DNA from: CAYQCH01 sp964415935
GTDB taxonomy: Bacteria > Patescibacteriota > Patescibacteriia > VMEV01 > CAYQCH01
Assembly: GCA_964415935.1 (NCBI GenBank)
Contig: CAYQCH010000028.1
Coordinates: 1-10,418, forward strand
Direction of reading: 5' to 3'
DNA length: 10,418 bases
Below, piece after piece: positions 1 through 6,391 of the stretch. Numbering within the stretch: position 1 is the first letter of the stretch; each line of letters starts with the position of its first letter. The position numbers and the translations under genes are program-made. Under the pieces are notes generated by a model, which was not told the DNA's origin, searched no databases, and worked only from the letters and a program-made list of their open reading frames with translations.

Positions 1-470
1 TCATTCTCCGATTTTATCTCCACCGCATTTTGTAGAATCTTTTCAAACATTGCCGCCGCGGTGGCGACCACGACCGAGACAAAAATCATCATCAGGCCCA
101 TGGCAACACCGCCGGCAATGTCGTCTTTGCCGCGCACGGCAATAAACAGGTACGCCTCGGCCGCAACGATAAAACCCGCCAGCGATACGGCGCAATATTT
201 TATCACTCGCAAGGCCTTCACGGTTACCGGCGAAAACGTTTTATTTTCTCTCACGTATCCAAGCACTTTGAATGCCTGGTAAAGAGCCATGAAAAACGCG
301 ATAGACGAAATATAGGCATACGCCAAAAACGGATCTTTGAAATAAATCTCAAAAGGCGTGGCATTCACGTTTCTGCCCTCGAGGTGCGGTTCCCACAGCA
401 TAAGGGCAAGGGCTCCAACACCGATGAGCACAATGACCACCTGAAGAAATATGGTTGAGCTTTTTTTCAT
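1..470 (-). CDS. DUF2975 family membrane protein (3' end outside window)
   Basis: Translating the minus strand from the ATG at 470-468 gives 156 codons without a stop, reaching the left edge. The frame is open there, so the gene is partial. The product opens with MKKSSTIFLQVVIVLIG and has four hydrophobic stretches, at about residues 7-26, 48-67, 87-108 and 118-142. The middle run VLGYVRENKTFSPVTVKALR and the tail FEKILQNAVEIKSEN fit the DUF2975 family, small four-helix membrane proteins of unknown function that usually end a few residues after such a tail, often in a Glu-Asn-Asp-Leu-Thr context. The family is often encoded next to a small XRE-type (YozG-like) regulator; any such gene would lie left of the window. 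The gene diverges from the DUF5652 gene at 586. The family call is from recall of its pattern. Confidence 0.8.
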   Translation of the reverse strand, partial: MKKSSTIFLQVVIVLIGVGALALMLWEPHLEGRNVNATPFEIYFKDPFLAYAYISSIAFFMALYQAFKVLGYVRENKTFSPVTVKALRVIKYCAVSLAGFIVAAEAYLFIAVRGKDDIAGGVAMGLMMIFVSVVVATAAAMFEKILQNAVEIKSEN

Positions 471-478
471 ATGTACTC

Positions 479-507
479 ACCATAACCCGATATTTATCGT
501 ATGTCAA
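479..507 (-). promoter_or_regulatory. Promoter of the DUF2975 gene, with palindrome in the spacer
   Basis: On the minus strand a consensus -35 TTGACA (507-502) is followed by a 17-nt spacer and a -10 TATGGT (484-479). The spacer holds a perfect 12-bp palindrome, CGATATTTATCG (488-499), well placed to be an operator. The expected transcription start, near 472, is only a couple of bases before the ATG at 470, so the message would be leaderless or nearly so. Calling the palindrome an operator is inference. Confidence 0.6.
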
Positions 508-549
508 TATGTTTTTATCGTTATTTTTATCCATGGTCATTAGGGGCTT

Positions 550-558
550 TGCTATACT
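550..558 (+). promoter_or_regulatory. Extended -10 promoter of the DUF5652 gene
   Basis: TGC TATACT (550-558) is an extended -10 element about 28 bases upstream of the ATG at 586. No good -35 is visible at the usual distance, which is tolerable for extended -10 promoters. The predicted start is near 565. Confidence 0.5.
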
Positions 559-585
559 TGGCATATAAGCATAATCATCATTCAT

Positions 586-834
586 ATGATGTACAATTTT
601 AGTTCATACGGACAGCAAATGTTTCCGTTCTTCGCATTTGCTCCGTTCATGCTGCTGCTCGCCGTATGGTCGATTTTTTGGAAAGGTCTGGCGCTGTGGC
701 ATTCGGCCCGACGCAATCAGGGATGGTGGTTCGTCATCATGCTGGTGGTCAACACAATTGGCATTTTGGAAATCATTTACTTGTTTGGCGTGGCAAAGCT
801 GAAATTTGACCAGCTGTTCAGCGCGAAAAAGTAG
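586..834 (+). CDS. DUF5652 family small membrane protein
   Basis: An 82-aa protein with two membrane segments, about residues 12-35 and 47-68. It contains the run WKGLALWHSARRNQGWWFVI followed by NTIGILEIIYLF and a lysine-rich tail. This pattern (W-K-G-x-A-L-W, then R-x-N-Q-x-W-W, then N-T-x-G-I-L-x-I-I-Y) is what I recall for DUF5652, a short two-helix family of unknown function that is common in Patescibacteria. Two ATG codons are adjacent (586 and 589); 586 is used here. No SD is evident upstream. The gene is followed directly by a strong hairpin at 846-884. The function is unknown. Confidence 0.8.
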   Translation: MMYNFSSYGQQMFPFFAFAPFMLLLAVWSIFWKGLALWHSARRNQGWWFVIMLVVNTIGILEIIYLFGVAKLKFDQLFSAKK

Positions 835-845
835 GCACACCGCGC

Positions 846-888
846 AAAGCATACAAATGCAAATAATTTGCATTTGTATGCTTTTTTA
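846..888 (+). terminator. 39-bp perfect palindrome: terminator and candidate Fur-type operator
   Basis: Bases 846-864 and 866-884 are perfect reverse complements of 19 nt each around the single central A at 865. The right arm runs into a T-rich tract, so as RNA this is a strong intrinsic terminator for the DUF5652 gene. Its centre, TGCAAAT-A-ATTTGCA (858-872), is a 7-1-7 inverted repeat, the architecture of Fur/PerR/Zur operators, and it sits about 35 bases before the start of a unit that contains a Fur-family gene. The terminator role is well supported; the operator role is inference. Confidence 0.75.
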
Positions 889-906
889 TATATGCTGGCT
901 TTTACT

Positions 907-1695
907 ATGAAATCCGTCGAATCGACTGACATCTGCGCCGTGTACGAGACCATTGCCGCTCTCCCTTCCTACGCGCCATCACCTGAAATAAACCCGCTCT
1001 TTAACAGGCTCGTGGAAATTGCGCTGTCATCACAAGATGCAACGCCGCATTTAACAAAAACCCAGCTTTCCAACCTGCAACGCATCTGCAACCAGGCAGA
1101 GTATGAACTGGAGGCGCATTGGGCAAAACGGATTGCTGGCAGCGATGCCCCCAACACGACCCTGCACGCATTCCCCTACTACGCAAACTACGAAAAGCTG
1201 ACAAAGCTGGAGTGGCATTCCCTCCTTTCCTGCCAAAGCCATGACGATCATTCCGTCCTGTTTGTCGGTGGCGGGCCGCTCCCTCTTACCGCAATGTTAC
1301 TGGCAAAATTATACGGCCAAACCGTAACCATCCTTGACTATAACAGCGCCGCATGCCAGGCGGCCCAAAGCGTCATCGCAAAGCTTGGGCTAAACCATCG
1401 CATCTCTGTCATCCAGTCCGACGCAGCGACCTTTGACGGTTACTCGCGCTTCAACACCATATTTGTCGCCGCCCTGGCAGGGGCAGCGCCGCAAGAAAAG
1501 GAAAAAATCATGCGGCGTATCAAAGAGCTTTCGCCCAGACAGGCGCATATCCTTGCTCGCAGCAGCTGGGGAACGCGCGAAATCCTGTATACGCCGCTGG
1601 ACCAAAAACTCTTCTCCTTATTCCAGCCAATTATCGAAGTCCGCCCGCATCATGACGTGGTGAACTCCATCGTGATTTTTGAAAACCGCAAGTGA
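907..1695 (+). CDS. Nicotianamine synthase family protein
   Basis: Probably makes nicotianamine or a related metal-chelating metallophore precursor from S-adenosylmethionine by transferring its aminobutyrate moiety; the exact product is not known. From ATG 907 the protein is 262 aa, close to archaeal nicotianamine synthases and staphylococcal CntL. Visible signatures are HAFPYYANYEKLTKLEW (residues 88-104), matching the family's F-P-Y-Y-x-N-Y-x-x-L-x-K-L-E block; the SAM-binding FVGGGPLPLT (119-128); FVAALAG (186-192), matching the plant F-L-A-A-L-V-G; and HHDVVNSIVI near the C-terminus, matching D-D-V-V-N-S. In-frame ATGs at 868 and 892 are less likely, because 868 lies inside the upstream hairpin. 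No clear SD is seen. The stop lies 1 base before the ATG of the Fur-type gene, suggesting co-transcription and metal control. Confidence 0.88.
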   Translation: MKSVESTDICAVYETIAALPSYAPSPEINPLFNRLVEIALSSQDATPHLTKTQLSNLQRICNQAEYELEAHWAKRIAGSDAPNTTLHAFPYYANYEKLTKLEWHSLLSCQSHDDHSVLFVGGGPLPLTAMLLAKLYGQTVTILDYNSAACQAAQSVIAKLGLNHRISVIQSDAATFDGYSRFNTIFVAALAGAAPQEKEKIMRRIKELSPRQAHILARSSWGTREILYTPLDQKLFSLFQPIIEVRPHHDVVNSIVIFENRK

Positions 1696-1696
1696 T

Positions 1697-2113
1697 ATGA
1701 AAAAGGCGGATTTAAAAAACCTGCTTCGGGAAAAATCATGCAAAGTGACGCCCACGCGCCTGGCCGTGCTGGAGGTGCTTCAGCGCGCCAAAAAACCCAT
1801 GAATGCAGCACAAATTTCCCAAATTCTTGGCAGCAGCCATGACCAGGTTACCGTCTACCGTACGCTGCAGACGCTGGAAACAGCAGGGATTATCAAACAA
1901 ATCACCTTCCATGACCGCGCCGCCTACTATGAACCCGCCGCCATGGACGAGCATCATCATGCGGTCTGTACCAATTGCCATGCCGTGGAAGACATCACCG
2001 ACTGCTGCCTCGCTTCCATGGAAAAAACCGCACTCAAACAAAGCAATTTTGCCTTCATTACCCGTCATTCGTTAGAATTCTTTGGCCTATGCAAACGATG
2101 CGCAAAATCCTAG
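1697..2113 (+). CDS. Fur family metal-dependent transcriptional regulator
   Basis: A 138-aa DNA-binding repressor of the Fur superfamily (Fur/Zur/Mur/PerR). The N-terminal winged helix spans about residues 18-78 and contains TPTRLAVLEVL and the recognition segment DQVTVYRTLQTLETAGII. The C-terminal dimerisation domain has a histidine cluster (EHHHAVC, 85-91) and two zinc-type CxxC pairs, CTNC (91-94) and CKRC (132-135). The metal sensed cannot be told from sequence alone. ATG 1697 is preferred: it follows the upstream stop by 1 base. An in-frame TTG at 1679 would overlap the synthase gene by 17 bases. The last 25 bases overlap the hydrolase gene. Pairing with a nicotianamine-synthase gene suggests it controls metal acquisition, possibly through the palindrome at 846-884. 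Confidence 0.92.
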   Translation: MKKADLKNLLREKSCKVTPTRLAVLEVLQRAKKPMNAAQISQILGSSHDQVTVYRTLQTLETAGIIKQITFHDRAAYYEPAAMDEHHHAVCTNCHAVEDITDCCLASMEKTALKQSNFAFITRHSLEFFGLCKRCAKS

Positions 2114-3129
2114 CCGTCATCGGATTCAGTGCGGCCTGCGCCTGGGTCGTTTTTCTGGTCGCCAAACCCAAAATCGCCACGGTCAACCAGGGGGCGCCCG
2201 CTACACAGCAAGAGTCCGCCGCGCCGGTGCCGGTGCAGGCGCAAAAAACCGACATTGCCACTGATCCCGTCTCCCTGCAGGCATTGCAGCAAAAAGAATA
2301 TGACGGGCGCGACCTGCGCGTAGGGCCGGTACAGGCTACCACTGATGCGTACACCCGCTCCTACATCACGTACAAAAGCGGCGATTTGACCATCTCCGGC
2401 ATCATGAACGTGCCGCATGGCGCAGGGCCATTCCCCGTGCTGTTTCTCAACCACGGTTACATTGATCCGGCTGTATACACGAACGGCCGCGGACTCAAAC
2501 GCGAACAGGACTACCTGGCTCGGCAGGGGTTTGTCGTCATTCACTCCGATTACCGCAATCATGCGCAGTCTGACAAGGAAGAAAATCCCGAGCTGCGTCT
2601 TCGCTTTGGGTACGTGGAAGACGTCATTAACGCCATCATGGCTGTGAAAAATTCCGACCTGCCGTATTTCGACAAACACCGACTGGGCATGCTCGGCCAT
2701 TCCATGGGCGGCGGCATCGCGCTGAACATCATGGTCGTGAAACCTGATCTGGTGGATGCCGTGGTCTTGTTCGCGCCGGTGTCTTCCGATACCCGAGACA
2801 ACTTCAACAAATGGACGCGAAGCCGCGCGGAAACAGCCGAAGCGATTCTGGCCAAACACGGGACTTTTGAAGAAAACCCTTCGTTCTGGGACAATGTTTC
2901 AGCGCAAACGTACTTCCATCTCGTGCAAACGCCCGTGCTCATCCATCATGGGACGGCCGATGAAAGCTGCCCGCTGGAATGGTCTCAGGCCACGCATGAC
3001 AAGCTGGTGGCGGCGGGAAAAAATTCGACCTTGCATATCTACCGCGACGAGCCCCATGAATTCATCGACGACTGGCCGCTGGTCATGCAACGCACCGCTC
3101 AATTTTTTTACGACCACTTGAACAGTTAG
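2089..3129 (+). CDS. Membrane-anchored alpha/beta hydrolase (prolyl-oligopeptidase/esterase-like)
   Basis: 346 aa from ATG 2089; ATG 2098 would remove three residues. Residues 4-25 form an uncleaved-looking hydrophobic anchor or signal, followed by an Ala/Gln/Pro-rich linker to about residue 60, so the catalytic domain probably lies outside the membrane. The alpha/beta-hydrolase fold shows the oxyanion segment LFLNHGY (118-124), nucleophile elbow GHSMGGG (203-209, Ser205), the acid in HHGTADES (Asp291) and the catalytic His in DEPHEF (His323). The order and spacing fit the S9/dienelactone-hydrolase-like families; substrate specificity, whether ester or peptide, cannot be read. The start lies inside the Fur-type gene (25-base overlap), implying translational coupling. 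The longer open frame back to 1975 runs over Fur coding sequence and is not used. Confidence 0.85.
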   Translation: MQTMRKILAVIGFSAACAWVVFLVAKPKIATVNQGAPATQQESAAPVPVQAQKTDIATDPVSLQALQQKEYDGRDLRVGPVQATTDAYTRSYITYKSGDLTISGIMNVPHGAGPFPVLFLNHGYIDPAVYTNGRGLKREQDYLARQGFVVIHSDYRNHAQSDKEENPELRLRFGYVEDVINAIMAVKNSDLPYFDKHRLGMLGHSMGGGIALNIMVVKPDLVDAVVLFAPVSSDTRDNFNKWTRSRAETAEAILAKHGTFEENPSFWDNVSAQTYFHLVQTPVLIHHGTADESCPLEWSQATHDKLVAAGKNSTLHIYRDEPHEFIDDWPLVMQRTAQFFYDHLNS

Positions 3130-3153
3130 CCATTTTGGGGTACACTTCCCCGC

Positions 3154-3159
3154 TATAAT
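3154..3159 (+). promoter_or_regulatory. -10 element of the VKOR gene; leaderless start likely
   Basis: A perfect TATAAT at 3154-3159 lies 6 bases before the ATG at 3166. The expected transcription start is therefore at the A of the ATG, giving a leaderless message. No strong -35 is seen at 16-18 nt. There is no SD in the 36-base gap after the hydrolase stop. Confidence 0.6.
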
Positions 3160-3165
3160 ACCCTT

Positions 3166-3738
3166 ATGTCTAAACGTCTTTCCTATCTATTCATTGTCGG
3201 CGGACTCATTGGCGTGCTGTTTTCGGGTTTGATCACCATTGAAAAAATGCACCTGCTGCAAAATGCCGACTATGTGCCGCCCTGTGACTTTAACCCGTTC
3301 ATCAGCTGCGGCACGATCATGGCCACGCCCCAGGCTTCCGTTTTTGGTTTTCCGAACTCGCTGATCGGCCTGGTGGGTTTTGGCATCGTCACTACCATCG
3401 GTTTTGCCTTGCTGGCCGGCGCGCAATTCAAGCGCTGGTATTGGCTGGGCACGCAAATCGGCCTGACCTTTGCCGCCGGATTTATTTACTGGCTGTTTTT
3501 CCAAAGCGTTTTCCGCATCGGCTCGCTGTGCCCGTATTGCATGGTCGTCTGGACTGTTACGCTGCCCATGTTCTGGTATGCCACGGTGCATAACATGAAT
3601 GAAGGCCATCTGTCCGTTCCGCCGGGAGTCGCCCAAACAGCCCATGCATACCGGCATTTCATCCTGGCCGGTCTGTTTCTCATCATCGTTACTTCCATCG
3701 CGTACCAATTTTGGCCGTACTGGCGCACGCTCGTTTAA
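3166..3738 (+). CDS. Vitamin K epoxide reductase (VKOR) family protein
   Basis: A 190-aa integral membrane thiol oxidoreductase with about five membrane helices. Bacterial VKOR homologues reoxidise DsbA-like proteins and pass electrons to quinone, supporting disulfide formation outside the membrane. The active-site pair is CPYC (residues 122-125), and the loop shuttle cysteines are Cys40 and Cys48 in PPCDFNPFISCG. The conserved segment TPQASVFGFPNSLIGLVGF (54-72) carries the Asn-Ser typical of the family. There is no fused thioredoxin domain, so a separate partner is expected, but none is visible here. The gene is convergent with the HTTM-like gene: their stop codons overlap by 3 bases, and no terminator separates them. 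Confidence 0.93.
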   Translation: MSKRLSYLFIVGGLIGVLFSGLITIEKMHLLQNADYVPPCDFNPFISCGTIMATPQASVFGFPNSLIGLVGFGIVTTIGFALLAGAQFKRWYWLGTQIGLTFAAGFIYWLFFQSVFRIGSLCPYCMVVWTVTLPMFWYATVHNMNEGHLSVPPGVAQTAHAYRHFILAGLFLIIVTSIAYQFWPYWRTLV

Positions 3739-4880
3739 CGCATGTCTGCACAGCGATAACGCTGCTCGGCCTGCGGGCCGATCCACAAATACTGTTTGCC
3801 TGAAATGACCAGCTCCGGTTGCGCCGCGCGCGCGCCGGAGCAAAATGCTTTAAATACGGCTTTCATGACGCGCGCTTCCGGATAGCGCGGCACATGCAAA
3901 TCGCCGATGGACCAGTCCAGCAGGTTCACGGATTTGCCGCCGTTTTCCGTTTTTTTTGCATATGGCGCCAGCCGCGACGGAACGGCCTCAGCCGAAGGAA
4001 AACGGATGACGGCCTCATTGTTGTTGCCAGAATACAGCGTAAACGACAGGTACGAATCCCACGCCCCAAAAAAGCTGAATAGCGGCAGGATGCCGAACAC
4101 GGCGACCACCGCTCCGTGGCCGTAACCCTTATCGTTCACAAACATGTCTTTCGGCTGCGTGCCGGTACGCCAGAACAAAAGCATCACCAGCACCGCCATA
4201 ACCACATTCCACGGCCAGACGACGTAATTCCAGTTATGCCCCAGCGGGCTGATGCTGGCCAGAATGAACGCATGCATGGCAAGGACCAGCACGGCCCCGG
4301 CCTGGCGCGTTTTTGGAAACACCAGCAGCGCCGCCATGCCCATTTCCAGAAATGGCACAAACAGTCCCATGGTATAAAACGGCAGGCGCGCCTGCTCGGG
4401 CAAACCCGAAACAAACGGCCCAAGCAGCCAGGGAAACACGCCGGCAAAAAAGCCCATGTTCACCTTTTGCAAGCCGCTCCAAAAATAGAGCGCGATGACC
4501 ATGAAGCACAGCGTGTGGTGGATGATGCGGAAACGATCGCTGCTTCCCCGCTGGGGAAATGACAATACGAGCAAGGCAATGCCGTACACCTGCACCCAGG
4601 GCTGCCAGCGAGACTGGTCAAATACCAGCAGCAACGCAAATGAACCCGCAAACAATATGCTCCAGATTTTATTCGTGGAAAAAAACCGCGCAGCCAATGA
4701 CACGACACATACGGCAAGCACGGCGTTGTTAAGAACAAGCGCCACAGGCAGCAATGAAGGCAGTATGGGAACCAACGCATAATACCGGTCGGTGGACAGC
4801 CACAACGGCCAGGACAGGGCCATTCCCATAAGCATGCCAGCCGTAATGATGATGTTTGCCCAGTGTATTCGGCGATCCAT
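3735..4880 (-). CDS. HTTM/DoxX-like multi-spanning membrane protein
   Basis: 381 aa from ATG 4880; an in-frame ATG at 4913 would add 11 residues. The first two thirds is strongly hydrophobic, with about eight to ten membrane segments. The run ALYFWSGLQKVNMGFFAGV resembles the Y-x-W-x-G-x-x-K-x-N motif I associate with HTTM-domain proteins, the membrane part of vitamin K-dependent gamma-carboxylase and many bacterial relatives. The soluble C-terminal part (about 290-381) contains DWSIGDLHVPRYPEARV. Lying beside a VKOR gene makes a quinone-linked role tempting, but the two genes are convergent rather than co-operonic, and I see no clear carboxylase catalytic residues. The 4880 start is chosen because membrane segment 1 follows at once; the longer start overlaps the forward promoter at 4907-4935. 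Confidence 0.6.
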   Translation of the reverse strand: MDRRIHWANIIITAGMLMGMALSWPLWLSTDRYYALVPILPSLLPVALVLNNAVLAVCVVSLAARFFSTNKIWSILFAGSFALLLVFDQSRWQPWVQVYGIALLVLSFPQRGSSDRFRIIHHTLCFMVIALYFWSGLQKVNMGFFAGVFPWLLGPFVSGLPEQARLPFYTMGLFVPFLEMGMAALLVFPKTRQAGAVLVLAMHAFILASISPLGHNWNYVVWPWNVVMAVLVMLLFWRTGTQPKDMFVNDKGYGHGAVVAVFGILPLFSFFGAWDSYLSFTLYSGNNNEAVIRFPSAEAVPSRLAPYAKKTENGGKSVNLLDWSIGDLHVPRYPEARVMKAVFKAFCSGARAAQPELVISGKQYLWIGPQAEQRYRCADMR

Positions 4881-4906
4881 ATGCCTGAAACATAGCATGT
4901 TTTGCA

Positions 4907-4935
4907 TTGACATTCATGCGCCATACTGGTATGGT
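4907..4935 (+). promoter_or_regulatory. Promoter of the 127-aa gene
   Basis: TTGACA (4907-4912), a 17-nt spacer and TATGGT (4930-4935) form a good housekeeping-type promoter. The predicted start, near 4942, leaves a leader of about 30 nt. The -35 region is close to the 5' end of the divergent HTTM-like gene. Confidence 0.65.
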
Positions 4936-4972
4936 GGCTGACCCTGAGAACATCAAACAACAGGAGTATTCC

Positions 4973-5356
4973 ATGCCCCAGATGATGGTCACTACGGTGA
5001 CGCTCAGCGACGGCACAACATTCAGTTGGACCATCGGTCCCCTGAGCAAGCGGTGGCCGCTGCTTCGCCGCGACGGATACTTTGCTGGCATCAGCAGCGA
5101 TGCCGAGCAGTATGAACTGAACATGCTACTTCGTAAGATCTGCGTGCTGCGTGCCCAGTCGCGCGAATACGTCTCGCCGCGTGAAGAAGACCATTGCCGC
5201 GAAATCGAGCTGGTCATCAACACGAAAACGACAGCTCCGCCCGACTGGGACATCATCGTCCTGTCGAGCTATGATGATGTGGACTTCGACCACTACCGCG
5301 ACTGCATCGACAGGCGGATAAAGGCATTCCTCCGGGAGCCTGTCCTGCCCGCCTGA
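4973..5356 (+). CDS. Hypothetical protein, 127 aa, soluble and charged
   Basis: I do not recognise this protein. ATG 4973 is preceded by AGGAG at a 6-base spacing, one of the few clear SD sites in the left part of the window, and by the promoter at 4907-4935. The longer frame back to 4907 starts inside that promoter and is rejected. The product has no membrane segment and no signal peptide. It begins MPQMMVTTVTLSDGTTFSW, then has an Arg/Glu/Asp-rich middle (about residues 50-80), and ends with an acidic, tyrosine-containing stretch around SYDDVDFDHYRDC. It is a single-gene unit, with its own terminator 4 bases after the stop codon. Confidence 0.75.
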   Translation: MPQMMVTTVTLSDGTTFSWTIGPLSKRWPLLRRDGYFAGISSDAEQYELNMLLRKICVLRAQSREYVSPREEDHCREIELVINTKTTAPPDWDIIVLSSYDDVDFDHYRDCIDRRIKAFLREPVLPA

Positions 5357-5360
5357 CGAC

Positions 5361-5400
5361 CGCCCGCAAGCCTCTCACCAGCGGCTTGCGGGCGTTTCCT
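5361..5400 (+). terminator. Intrinsic terminator of the 127-aa gene
   Basis: A 12-bp perfect GC-rich stem, CGCCCGCAAGCC (5361-5372) with GGCTTGCGGGCG (5383-5394), is followed by TTTCCTTT. It begins 4 bases after the TGA at 5354-5356. Confidence 0.9.
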
Positions 5401-5420
5401 TTGAATGTTCAAACTGTCAG

Positions 5421-5449
5421 TTGAAGCGCTTCGCAAAGCAGGCTATGAT
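5421..5449 (+). promoter_or_regulatory. Promoter of the ABC transporter operon
   Basis: TTGAAG (5421-5426), a 17-nt spacer and TATGAT (5444-5449). The predicted start, near 5456, gives a 17-nt pyrimidine-rich leader without an SD before ATG 5473. Confidence 0.6.
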
Positions 5450-5472
5450 GGGTCTCTGTCCCCATCTTTCTT

Positions 5473-6390
5473 ATGTCAGCCATTACCATCAAAGACCTCA
5501 AAAAGTCCTATCATACCAAGCGCGGCGACGTGCATGCGTTAAAGGGAGTCAGCTTTGAAATCAAGCAAGGCGAATTTTTCGGCCTGCTTGGCCCCAACGG
5601 CGCCGGAAAATCGACGCTCATCAACATTTTGGCCGGCGTGACGGAAAAATCGTCCGGCACAGCTGTTGTCAACGGACACGACATTGATACGGATCCCACC
5701 GCCGTCAAAAAGTCGCTGGGCATCGTACCGCAGGAAATTGCCTACGATGCGTTTTTCACCGTGGAAACGGCGTTAAAATTCCAATTCGGCTACTATGGCC
5801 AGAAAGTCGATACAGCCTACCTGGACGAACTGCTGAAACGTCTGGTCCTGGACGATAAGCGCAAGCTTTGGCCCAACATGCTCTCCGGCGGCATGAAGCG
5901 GCGCCTCATGATTGCGCGCGCCCTCATCCACCGCCCCAAAATCCTGATCTTGGACGAGCCCACTGCCGGCGTGGACGTGGAACTGCGCCACGGCCTGCAT
6001 GACTTCGTACGCGAACTCAATCGCCAGGGCACGACCGTCATTTTGACGTCGCACTACCTGGAAGAAGTGGAATTGCTTTGCGAGCGCGTGGGCATCATCC
6101 ATCGCGGCGAACTGGTGGCTCTGGACAACAAGAAAGACCTCAAAAGCCGTTTTCAGACGACGCGCATCTTCTCGATTGCCCTGGCGGAACCGCTTAAAAC
6201 CATGCCGGCGGCTTTGCACGCCTACGCGCCGCAACTCGAAGGCAATGAACTGAAACTGACCTTTGAAGAGCAGCGCTATGCGGACGTGCTGCGCGACGTG
6301 GCCGCCGCAAAACTACCGCTCAGCAACTTCCGCGTCATCGAGCCGACACTGGAAGATGTCTTTGTTTCCCTGACCAACGATAAAACCTAG
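5473..6390 (+). CDS. ABC-2 type transporter, ATP-binding subunit (YadG-like)
   Basis: A 305-aa ATPase that powers export by the permease encoded next. All nucleotide-binding motifs are present: Walker A GPNGAGKS (residues 40-47), Q-loop Gln87 in IVPQE, signature LSGGM (137-141), Walker B ILILDE (157-162) and the H-loop His194 in TSHY. The signature reads LSGGMKRRL, as in the CcmA/NatA/YadG type of ABC-2 exporters. About 85 residues follow the core, ending in EPTLEDVFVSLTN, the usual C-terminus of this subgroup. The size and the pairing with a 253-aa permease match YadG/YadH of Escherichia coli, but orthology and substrate are not established. The stop lies 1 base before the permease ATG, so the pair is co-transcribed. 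Confidence 0.95.
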   Translation: MSAITIKDLKKSYHTKRGDVHALKGVSFEIKQGEFFGLLGPNGAGKSTLINILAGVTEKSSGTAVVNGHDIDTDPTAVKKSLGIVPQEIAYDAFFTVETALKFQFGYYGQKVDTAYLDELLKRLVLDDKRKLWPNMLSGGMKRRLMIARALIHRPKILILDEPTAGVDVELRHGLHDFVRELNRQGTTVILTSHYLEEVELLCERVGIIHRGELVALDNKKDLKSRFQTTRIFSIALAEPLKTMPAALHAYAPQLEGNELKLTFEEQRYADVLRDVAAAKLPLSNFRVIEPTLEDVFVSLTNDKT

Positions 6391-6391
6391 T

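Noticed and set aside
1975..2088. Longer start for the hydrolase
   Set aside because: The extra 38 residues are read from Fur coding sequence in another frame and lack hydrolase character; the hydrophobic anchor begins just after 2089.
2110..2859. 249-codon minus-strand open frame opposite the hydrolase
   Set aside because: His/Arg/Gly-rich composition typical of an antisense shadow; the plus strand carries a full catalytic triad.
3187..3843. 218-codon minus-strand open frame opposite VKOR
   Set aside because: Low-complexity charged translation with no hydrophobic core; the plus strand is a clear VKOR.
4116..4562. 148-codon plus-strand open frame inside the HTTM-like gene
   Set aside because: His/Gln/Lys-rich shadow of membrane-segment codons on the other strand; no promoter or SD.
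5773..6234. 153-codon minus-strand open frame inside the ABC ATPase gene
   Set aside because: Antisense of the conserved ATPase motifs; composition is typical of a shadow.
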